Source: an uncultured Lachnospiraceae bacterium
GTDB taxonomy: Bacteria > Bacillota > Clostridia > Lachnospirales > Lachnospiraceae
Assembly (NCBI GenBank): GCA_910584945.1
Contig: CAJUDY010000006.1
Span: 72,823-136,822, forward strand
Direction: 5' to 3'
Length of the DNA: 64,000 nt
Positions within the stretch are counted from its first letter, which is position 1; the number at the start of each line of letters is the position of its first letter. Made by a program: the position numbers and the translations under genes. The notes under the pieces were generated by a model. The model made no database searches and was not told where the DNA came from. It saw only the letters and a program-made list of their open reading frames with translations. Below, piece by piece: positions 41,990-48,506 of this stretch.

Positions 41990-42763
41990 TTAAATTCCGC
42001 AATTCCCGACCGGTTCTGTCTGCAGAACCGTCAGCGCATCCGAGATCATCCGGTACATGGCGTCGTACCCCTGGTCCCCTTTATAGATCTGGTGAAAGAT
42101 TTTTCCGTCCTTGATAAAGAGCACCCGTCCGGCGTGGCTGGCCGCCTGAATGCTGTGGGTCACCATGAGGATGGTCTGTCCTTCCCGATTCACCTCTTCA
42201 AGAAGCCTCAAAAGCTTCCCGGAGGCCCGTGAGTCCAGGGCTCCCGTGGGCTCGTCCGCCAGGATCAGATCCGGATTCGTGATCAGCGCCCGGCAGGCCG
42301 CCGCCCTCTGCTTCTGTCCTCCGGACACTTCATAGGGATATTTTTCCAGAATGTCGCGGATCTCCAGCTTTTCCGCCAGGAGCAGAAGCCGCCGCTCCAT
42401 CTCCTTGTAATCCTCCCCTGCCAGTACCAGCGGCAGAAAGATATTGTCCCGGATATTCAGGGTGTCCAACAAGTTAAAGTCCTGAAAAATAAACCCCAGA
42501 TGATCCCTTCGAAACGCACACAGGTCCTTGTGCCGCACCCGGGCCAAATCCTCTCCTTTTAAAAGCACCTGTCCACTGGTCGCCCTGTCCAGAGAAGCCA
42601 GGATATTCAAAAGGGTCGTCTTGCCGGACCCGGACTCCCCCATGATCGCCACATACTCTCCTTCTTCCACAGAGAAATTCACGTCGTTCAGCGCCTCTAC
42701 TTTCACCGCCCCAAAGCGGGCCGTATAGATCTTTTTTACATTTTTCACTTCCAGCAGTGCCAT
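41990..42763 (-). CDS. BceA-type ABC ATPase
   Basis: 257 aa. Walker A GESGSGKTTLLNILASLD, Q-loop GFIFQDFNLLDTLNI, signature YEVSGGQKQRAAACRALI, Walker B DLILADEPTGALDS, H-loop LMVTHSIQAA. Partner of the FtsX-like permease. Its last residues (VGNCGI) and stop are encoded by a tail of the leader repeat. Preceded by its own promoter and operator-like repeats (42,805-42,872). Confidence 0.92.
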   Translation of the reverse strand: MALLEVKNVKKIYTARFGAVKVEALNDVNFSVEEGEYVAIMGESGSGKTTLLNILASLDRATSGQVLLKGEDLARVRHKDLCAFRRDHLGFIFQDFNLLDTLNIRDNIFLPLVLAGEDYKEMERRLLLLAEKLEIRDILEKYPYEVSGGQKQRAAACRALITNPDLILADEPTGALDSRASGKLLRLLEEVNREGQTILMVTHSIQAASHAGRVLFIKDGKIFHQIYKGDQGYDAMYRMISDALTVLQTEPVGNCGI

Positions 42764-42804
42764 GGATCATGACTCCTTTCCTGTCTTACTACTTCTTTTC
42801 ACTG

Positions 42805-42872
42805 ATTATAAAGAAAAAGGAAATGTCCTGCCATAGATCCGGCTTACATTTCCCTGCTCTAATCTTACATTT
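42805..42872 (-). promoter_or_regulatory. Promoter of the BceAB genes with direct-repeat operator
   Basis: Minus strand -10 TATAAT (42,805-42,810) with weak -35 TGGCAG (42,828-42,833). Upstream, AAATGTAAG occurs twice 21 bp apart (42,843-42,851 and 42,864-42,872), and GGACATTTCC near 42,820 is its inverted relative. Probable site for the adjacent response regulator. Confidence 0.55.
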
Positions 42873-43908
42873 TTGTCACCTGTGACTCCTGCAAAAATCC
42901 CAGGCGTACCCTGGTCCCCTCTCCCATCTTCGAACGCACTTCGATGGCATGTCCCAGCCGGTCCAGAATCTGACGGCACAGATATAGACCGATCCCGGTG
43001 GATTTCTGACAGAGCCGCCCGTTGTACCCCGTAAACCCCCGCTCAAAGATCCGGGGCAGATCACTCTCACGGATGCCGATGCCCGTGTCCTCGATAACCA
43101 GCCAGGAGGCCTCTCCCCCGGTGGGGCGTCCGTTTTTGTCCTCACCATAGATGCGGATCTGTCCCCGGGAAGTGTATTTCAAAGCGTTCGACAAGATCTG
43201 TCCGATCACGAAGGACAGCCATTTCTCATCGGTCACCGCCCGCAGATGACAGTCTTCCATGGAAAAAGAAAGTCCGCTGCCGATGAACAGAATGGAATAC
43301 TGCCGGACCGTCTGTCTCGCAATCCCCCAGACGTCGCAGGACTGCAACACCAGGTCCCCGGACATACTGTCCAGCCTGGCGTAGTGAAGGGCCATCCCCG
43401 CGTACTGCTCGATCTTGAAGAGCTCCTCCAGCTCCCGGCCAGAGTGTCCCGCTCCTTTCTCCTGCAAAAGCAGGCGTAAGGCGGCGATGGGCGTCTTGAT
43501 CTGATGGGTCCACATAGTATAATAGTCCGCCCGGTCCTTTTTCTTCTCGTCGTATTCGGACAAGAACGCCCGTCTTTCTTCTTCCATCCCGCAGACCATA
43601 TCATAATAATACTGCTCCGCCATGGTGCGGGGAACCGGCAGCGCTTCCCTTCGCTCCCCTTCCTTCTTCCCGGCGTCCCGAATCTCTCTCAGATGCCGGA
43701 GGTACCCCACAAAGTGAAAAGTTCCTGTAAGCAGTCCAAGCACCGCCGCCAGCAGCAGAGCGTAGGACATATGCCTCATGGAATCTCCGTAACCGTACAG
43801 CCCTGCCACCAGATAAAAAAGCAATACAGCCGCCAGATAGACTGCCGCGGCTGCTCTGTGTTCTCTTATGTAAACCTTTATGATGTTTCCGATCGTATCC
43901 TTATCCAT
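42865..43908 (-). CDS. BceS-type intramembrane-sensing histidine kinase
   Basis: 347 aa. Two N-terminal membrane helices with almost no outside loop (AAAVYLAAVLLFYLVAGL and MSYALLLAAVLGLLTGTFHF), as in Bce kinases that sense through the transporter. Phospho-His in YTMWTHQIKTPIAALRLLL; N box FVIGQILSNALKYTS; G boxes VIEDTGIGIRESDL and CQKSTGIGLYLCRQIL. Overlaps the regulator gene by 8 bp. Confidence 0.92.
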   Translation of the reverse strand: MDKDTIGNIIKVYIREHRAAAAVYLAAVLLFYLVAGLYGYGDSMRHMSYALLLAAVLGLLTGTFHFVGYLRHLREIRDAGKKEGERREALPVPRTMAEQYYYDMVCGMEEERRAFLSEYDEKKKDRADYYTMWTHQIKTPIAALRLLLQEKGAGHSGRELEELFKIEQYAGMALHYARLDSMSGDLVLQSCDVWGIARQTVRQYSILFIGSGLSFSMEDCHLRAVTDEKWLSFVIGQILSNALKYTSRGQIRIYGEDKNGRPTGGEASWLVIEDTGIGIRESDLPRIFERGFTGYNGRLCQKSTGIGLYLCRQILDRLGHAIEVRSKMGEGTRVRLGFLQESQVTKM

Positions 43909-44587
43909 CCTGCCTCCTGCCAAGCTGGTAGCCCACTCCCTTTTTCGTGCGGATAAAATCTTCCAGTCCGATTTCTTTCAGCGTACGCCTCAGACGGTTG
44001 ATATTGACCGTCAAAGTATTGTCATCCACAAAACATTCGTCCTCCCAGAGCCGCTTCATGATGCTTTCCCGGCTCACGGTCTGGCCCGCATGTTCATAGA
44101 GAAGCTTTAAGATTCGGAATTCATTTTTCGAAAGCTCCAGCCGCTTCCCCTCAAAAGTGAGGGACATGTCCGACACATTTAAAACCGCGCCGTCCTGCTC
44201 CATAATCGCGGAAGGCTGGCTCTGGAAGGCGTAGGCTCTCCGAAGAACCGCCTGCACTTTGGCGGACAGCACTTCCAGATCAAAGGGCTTGGTGATAAAG
44301 TCGTCCCCTCCCATGTTCATGGCCATGACGATATTCATATTGTCGGAAGCGGAGGAAAGAAATACAATCGGTACTTTCGAAACCTTCCGGATCTCGCCGC
44401 ACCAGTAATAGCCGTTGTAAAAGGGAAGCCCGATATCCACCAGCACAAGCTGGGGCGAAAAGCGGACAAAATGCTCCAGCACGCCCGCAAAATCCTTCAC
44501 GCACTCCACCTCGTAGCCCCACTTCGCCAGATGGCGCCGGACCGCCTCCGCAATCGTGTTGTCGTCTTCAATGATCAGAATCTTGTA
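43901..44587 (-). CDS. BceR-type OmpR-family response regulator
   Basis: 228 aa. REC domain with acidic pair EDD, phospho-Asp in LVLVDIGLPFYNGYY, Thr/Ser region VFLSSASDN and Lys in DDFITKPF. C-terminal winged helix (ELSKNEFRILKLLYEHAGQT, VDDNTLTVNINRLRRTLKEI). Start MYKILIIEDD has GAGGTG upstream and overlaps the phosphoesterase gene by 20 bp. Regulates the ABC pair downstream. Confidence 0.93.
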   Translation of the reverse strand, partial: YKILIIEDDNTIAEAVRRHLAKWGYEVECVKDFAGVLEHFVRFSPQLVLVDIGLPFYNGYYWCGEIRKVSKVPIVFLSSASDNMNIVMAMNMGGDDFITKPFDLEVLSAKVQAVLRRAYAFQSQPSAIMEQDGAVLNVSDMSLTFEGKRLELSKNEFRILKLLYEHAGQTVSRESIMKRLWEDECFVDDNTLTVNINRLRRTLKEIGLEDFIRTKKGVGYQLGRRQDG

Positions 44588-45236
44588 CATCAGACACCTC
44601 ATAATCGCTCCGCCGAAGCTCCCTCCGGCGCTTTTTGTCCACCTCGATCCACTCGTCCAGCGTCAGCGGCACATAATCCGAAAACATACAGAAACAGTTG
44701 ATCATCTGACAGGGAATCGGGATCTTTTCCTCAGACCCGCGGACCTGCCGCTGATACTGCCTGGTCTGCCGCTGGAAATCGTTGATCAGATACTCGTCAA
44801 AGGTATTGTGCACGTGCCCGTAGAGCATGTAGGTCTTCGGAACGCCCTCGCTGTCCCGACGGTACTGGCCATTGTAGCATAGAATCGGATAATGGGACAG
44901 GATCACCTTTCTCTTATTGTCCTTCATCTCCCGATAGGGGGCGATCCACTTGAAATACTTGGGGTTAAAATCTTTGCTGCTTAAATATTTGTCGTGATTT
45001 CCGATAATCAGATATTTTTTGCCGTTTAGACAGGCAAGAATCCGGTTGGCCTCCTCCCCTTTGGGCGAAATACAGAAATCCCCCAGGATCACCACCTCAT
45101 CCACCGGACGCACCCGGGAGTTCCACTGACGGATCATGTGCTCGTTCATGGCCTCGCCGCTCGCGAAACCGCGGCAGTCCATGTGATGGTTTAAATTGTC
45201 GTGGCAGAAGTGCAGGTCTGCGATGTAGTAGCGCAT
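44568..45236 (-). CDS. Calcineurin-like metallophosphoesterase
   Basis: 222 aa. Metal motifs: ADLHFCHDNLN (DxH), VVILGDFCI (GD), LIIGNHDKYL (GNHD), ILSHYPIL and LYGHVHNTFD (GHxH). Similar short phosphoesterases are annotated as phage-type or cellular phosphatases with unknown substrate. Start chosen by AGAAAGGAG upstream. First gene of the Bce operon by overlap, though a link to antibiotic response is not known. Confidence 0.85.
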   Translation of the reverse strand: MRYYIADLHFCHDNLNHHMDCRGFASGEAMNEHMIRQWNSRVRPVDEVVILGDFCISPKGEEANRILACLNGKKYLIIGNHDKYLSSKDFNPKYFKWIAPYREMKDNKRKVILSHYPILCYNGQYRRDSEGVPKTYMLYGHVHNTFDEYLINDFQRQTRQYQRQVRGSEEKIPIPCQMINCFCMFSDYVPLTLDEWIEVDKKRRRELRRSDYEVSDVQDSDH

Positions 45237-45343
45237 AGGGGCTCCTTTCTTGTTACCCTTTATTACTCCTCTTATGATCTCTTTCAATCCGCAACAGCCG
45301 AAAGCGATCCCCATTTCGATATCCAAAACAACGCATTCTGTTG

Positions 45344-45631
45344 CTAAAACGAATTTTCATAAAAATCCCAGTAAGGTTCTGTCCTGATCTCTTTATCCAG
45401 AACAATTCTCAAGCGAGTCAATTCATCGGACTTTGGATAACGTTTTAAATCTCCCAGTTTCCATTCCGGTGTAACCTGGCATTTGTAAAAATCTGTAATT
45501 TTTCTGATTTCCCCATTCTTTTGACTGCGCACCAGACGAAAACATTGCAGATTTGCTCTTAAGCTCTCCAAAAATTCATCCACGCTTTCAAACTGTCCAT
45601 GTAAAGATAATTCATTTAGTATAAAATTCAA
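45344..45631 (-). CDS. Small third protein of the putative defence operon (95 aa)
   Basis: TTG start 3 bp after the ATPase stop, with GGGGTGG upstream. MNFILNELSLHGQFESVDEF, ESLRANLQCFRLVRSQKNGE, KCQVTPEWKLGDLKR, EIRTEPYWDFYENSF. Not recognised as a known domain. Its tight linkage to the ATPase and the same AT-rich base use suggest it belongs to the same unit, perhaps as effector or regulator. Confidence 0.65.
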   Translation of the reverse strand: MNFILNELSLHGQFESVDEFLESLRANLQCFRLVRSQKNGEIRKITDFYKCQVTPEWKLGDLKRYPKSDELTRLRIVLDKEIRTEPYWDFYENSF

Positions 45632-45634
45632 TTC

Positions 45635-46669
45635 TTACCACCCCAAAATCACATCCAAATCCTTCTCGATCTGGTCAAACAGGCCATCCTCATGATTCTT
45701 CACGTGCCCATCCTCATCCAGAAAAATTTCCGCTGGCATGCTGATTCGGTCTTCGTCCTGTCGGAAAAAATAAATTTTTATTCTGTCACAGGTAATCTGA
45801 TCATTGCTGACACACCTCCGCAGACCATTAAACACATGATCACTGTGAGTCTCCATCACCACCTGCAGCCCTTTTTGAGCCAGAAATACCAAAAATTCCA
45901 TCAATTCCGCCTGACCGGATGGATGCAGATGAATTTCCGGGTTTTCAATGATCAGCATATCTCCCTTTTTACAGGAAAATGCCGCAATAATAATCTCTGC
46001 TATATAGCTGACGCCTGTTCCTACGTTTTTCGGTCTGAGACTGTTTCCAACTTTATTATGACGGTAAGCCACCCGAATCAACTCTGTGCCCGGAATTTCT
46101 TCAGCGCTCACCCGATAGCCCAGAATTCTCTCCAGCCAGTAATCCACCTGACCTCCCAAGGTCAGTTTCGTGCCACGATCATAAATAAATTCTTTCTCTT
46201 TTATCCCCTTATCGTGATGACCGGCCAGATAGTAAAACGCATATTCACATCTGACCCCAATCTGATCTCTTCCCTCCAGTGATTTTTGATAGGTATCCTC
46301 TACCCCGATCCGGTCAGCGGTCAGATAACGAAGATTCATTTTATCAGAAAAACTGATTCCCTTTTTTTCCTCTTCCTCATCTTCGACAAAAACCTTACTA
46401 TAAGAGTAATCATTTCCCTGATATTCATACTCCGCCTCCAGAAAAATCTTTCTGCTTCCCGTAATCCAGTTCTTCACCTCACTGACAGTTCCAATATTCA
46501 TATACTTTCCCGCCAATGAACTGGCGCTGTTCTGATATAACGCCAGAATTGCCTGGATTACTGTAGATTTTCCGGTAGAATTTTTCCCCGCAAGCAATGT
46601 AAAATTTGAGAATCTGATCTCGGCTTCTTTGAAACATTTAAATCCCTGTATTTTCACACCGTTCAGCAT
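45635..46669 (-). CDS. AAA ATPase of the OLD/AAA_15 type (DUF3696)
   Basis: 344 aa. SMC/RecF-like ATPase: Walker A LLAGKNSTGKSTVIQAILAL, signature NVGTGVSYIAEIIIAA, Walker B MLIIENPEIHLHPSGQAELM, then VMETHSDHVFNGLRRCV. The C-terminal region after the H motif matches DUF3696-type proteins and lacks a TOPRIM nuclease. ATPases of this group drive several phage-defence systems (OLD, Gabija, Septu, PARIS-like). Starts 1 bp after the DUF262-like gene and 3 bp before the small gene. Confidence 0.85.
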   Translation of the reverse strand: MLNGVKIQGFKCFKEAEIRFSNFTLLAGKNSTGKSTVIQAILALYQNSASSLAGKYMNIGTVSEVKNWITGSRKIFLEAEYEYQGNDYSYSKVFVEDEEEEKKGISFSDKMNLRYLTADRIGVEDTYQKSLEGRDQIGVRCEYAFYYLAGHHDKGIKEKEFIYDRGTKLTLGGQVDYWLERILGYRVSAEEIPGTELIRVAYRHNKVGNSLRPKNVGTGVSYIAEIIIAAFSCKKGDMLIIENPEIHLHPSGQAELMEFLVFLAQKGLQVVMETHSDHVFNGLRRCVSNDQITCDRIKIYFFRQDEDRISMPAEIFLDEDGHVKNHEDGLFDQIEKDLDVILGW

Positions 46670-46670
46670 C

Positions 46671-47669
46671 TTATCTCAACCTCTTTTCAATTTCTTTATA
46701 ATGTTTCCGAATATTCGCAAAAGTCACCTTTTCTTTCTTTATCTTTTCCCGAAGTTGTTCATCAAAGAATATGCTTTCCAGTCCCTTTCCAATCTTATAT
46801 TCGTTTCCCCCGCACATCCAAACTATATTATATAAATACCCAAGTGTCCTGACACGCTGTTCCTCCCCTTTTTGCACAAGCAATGTACGATATTCTTTAT
46901 TCATCCATTTTGTAAGCTTTTGGTCTGCGTCTACGAAGCCGTTCACAATGATCATAAGATCTTTTCTCATGAACCACCCTGCTGTCTGGTCCAGTAACTG
47001 CTGAAGTCCCATATCTTCTGTATACCCCGCCTGAACATTATTCTCAAATACAAACCGATACATAAGAATTCTCAGGATAAAATATTGCCGCTTCAGTCTC
47101 CATCTACTGAAAAAGACACCATACCGTCCCATACTTCGCTCCAGAAAGTCCAGATTATTCCGTAATTCTTCCCCATACAGCTTATATCGGATTCCCTGCT
47201 CTCTGACAAAATCCCATTTTTCAATATAACTGCCCACCTGCATATGCATATACTTAGGGGTTGTATATTCTATCACTTGAAAATTGATTTTATAATCGTA
47301 TATAAAAGAAGCGATTCGTGGAAACTTTCGCTCCAGTTCTGCCGGTCCGCAGCCGTTTAATTCCGGATAGAATTCCAATTCTGTAATTAGAATATTTCCT
47401 TTCAAGAATTTCATAAGATGCAGCAGACGATCACTGGCATCCAGGACAAGCAGACTTCCATCCTGCCGCTCAGATACATATACCACTGGTAATATAATTC
47501 CCATCAAAATGGTTTCCAATGTCTTTGAAGTACTCTCGATCATTCTCATCTTTGTTTTAGAAGGCACCGAAGGAAATACAAGACGCCCCTCCCGATACAT
47601 CCGGCGTAATTGATGAATTGATATTTTCTTTTCGCAACTATCAATGTGATGGTTCAAAAAACTGCTCAT
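46671..47669 (-). CDS. DUF262-like protein (ParB/GmrS-related) with altered catalytic motif
   Basis: 332 aa. Residues 15-95 follow the DUF262 pattern: ISIHQLRRMYREGRLVFPSV, MIESTSKTLETILMGIILPV, VYVSERQDGSLLVLDASDRL, LHLMKFLKG. The usual (I/V)DGQQR motif is VLDASDRLL here, so the nucleotide-hydrolysing active site may be changed or lost. The C-terminal ~200 residues are unrecognised, helical and basic. First gene of a three-gene AT-rich operon with its own promoter. A sensor or nuclease role in defence is inferred. Confidence 0.7.
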   Translation of the reverse strand: MSSFLNHHIDSCEKKISIHQLRRMYREGRLVFPSVPSKTKMRMIESTSKTLETILMGIILPVVYVSERQDGSLLVLDASDRLLHLMKFLKGNILITELEFYPELNGCGPAELERKFPRIASFIYDYKINFQVIEYTTPKYMHMQVGSYIEKWDFVREQGIRYKLYGEELRNNLDFLERSMGRYGVFFSRWRLKRQYFILRILMYRFVFENNVQAGYTEDMGLQQLLDQTAGWFMRKDLMIIVNGFVDADQKLTKWMNKEYRTLLVQKGEEQRVRTLGYLYNIVWMCGGNEYKIGKGLESIFFDEQLREKIKKEKVTFANIRKHYKEIEKRLR

Positions 47670-47710
47670 ATATTCCCCTTATGGAATTGTTTCTACTAAT
47701 AATCTATACT

Positions 47711-47739
47711 ATTATAAATGATATTATGGGGCTTTACAA
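47711..47739 (-). promoter_or_regulatory. Promoter of the putative defence operon
   Basis: Minus strand TTGTAA (47,734-47,739), 17 bp, TATAAT (47,711-47,716), 41 bp before the DUF262-like ATG. Confidence 0.7.
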
Positions 47740-47793
47740 CTAACAGAACAGAGGAACATTTATGCGAAAAAAATGTATTCCCCAAAGTTTTTG

Positions 47794-47969
47794 TTGCATT
47801 TCTGCTAAAACTGTCATATACTAAAGACATGAAAATGTTACCGCTTATCGATGGTGCGGGATAAAAAATGATTCGATGCGAAAATGCTTTCGCTTACCGA
47901 TGGTGCGAAAAACAAGTTATTCGGTACGAAAATGTTGCCTCACCTTCATCACGAAGATGAGGCGTTTTT
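47794..47969 (+). ncRNA. Predicted small RNA with two 48-nt tandem repeats and a terminator
   Basis: Promoter TTGCAT (47,794-47,799), 17 bp, TATACT (47,817-47,822). A ~140-nt RNA would start near 47,829. It holds two tandem copies (47,831-47,879 and 47,880-47,927) sharing GAAAATG, CGCTTA.CGATGGTGCG and TTCG, plus a partial third, then a terminator hairpin GCCTCACCTTC/GAAGATGAGGC (47,937-47,963) and GTTTTT. No protein frame. The architecture resembles repeat antitoxin RNAs of type III systems, but no toxin gene follows on this strand. Confidence 0.5.
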
Positions 47970-47985
47970 ATCGGAGGTAGTCCAT

Positions 47986-48160
47986 CTATTCCATGTTTCC
48001 ACGCTTCAATGCGTTTATTAATTTGCGATCATAACTATAAATAGCAATACCGCGAAGTTGATGAAATTATTTTTTGTGTTGCACGTATTTTCTGTAATTC
48101 TTGTATCTTTTGCTCGTCATCACCAATAATACAACGTATCATAGTATTCGCATCAGCCAT
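47986..48160 (-). pseudogene. PIN-domain toxin (VapC-like) with internal deletion
   Basis: The start MADANTMIRCIIGDDEQKIQ keeps the first catalytic Asp region of PIN nucleases; the other frame near the end, IAIYSYDRKLINALKRGN, is the last PIN strand-helix. The middle (about 70 residues with the other acidic residues) is missing, so it cannot be active. The start overlaps the antitoxin stop by 8 bp, the usual TA arrangement. Confidence 0.75.
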
Positions 48161-48371
48161 TACCATGTTTTTCTGCCATAGCACGTTCAAATGCCCCTTC
48201 CTCTAAAAGTCTTTTCTCTGGATCACCGTATTTTGACAGTATTCCAATCGGGAGGTCATCGAAAATCTCTTCATCATCTGTAAAGGTTACAATCACTTTT
48301 TGATTTATCTTTGGCGCCGGTTCCAGCAGTTGCACTGTGTTGCCATCATAATATCCTGCGATCTCTTTCAT
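48153..48371 (-). CDS. Antitoxin-like protein of the broken PIN pair
   Basis: 72 aa: MKEIAGYYDGNTVQLLEPAP, KINQKVIVTFTDDEE, then ERAMAEKHGNG. The N-terminal strands fit small swapped-hairpin-type or AbrB-like antitoxins of PIN toxins in Firmicutes. AAAGGAG lies before the ATG. With the toxin destroyed, the antitoxin is now orphan. The gap 48,372-48,506 above it shows only its promoter area (TATAAT near 48,412). Confidence 0.65.
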   Translation of the reverse strand: MKEIAGYYDGNTVQLLEPAPKINQKVIVTFTDDEEIFDDLPIGILSKYGDPEKRLLEEGAFERAMAEKHGNG

Positions 48372-48506
48372 AATAAAGCAACTCCTTTCATAAAATTAGA
48401 GAATAAACTTATTATAAACCAGCTGAGTGATAATTTCTATAATGATTTTCGGATGGTTCATCGGAAAATTCAAGCATAAAAATTTAATCAAAATATTTTG
48501 ATAATT

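Noticed and set aside
41246..42114. Long plus-strand frames opposite the Bce-type genes
   Set aside because: Antisense shadows of GC-rich coding sequence of the permease and ATPase; no ribosome sites or domain motifs.
47831..47940. Possible CRISPR array
   Set aside because: Only two and a half units of 48 bp with similarity along the whole unit and no unique spacers; no cas genes in the window.
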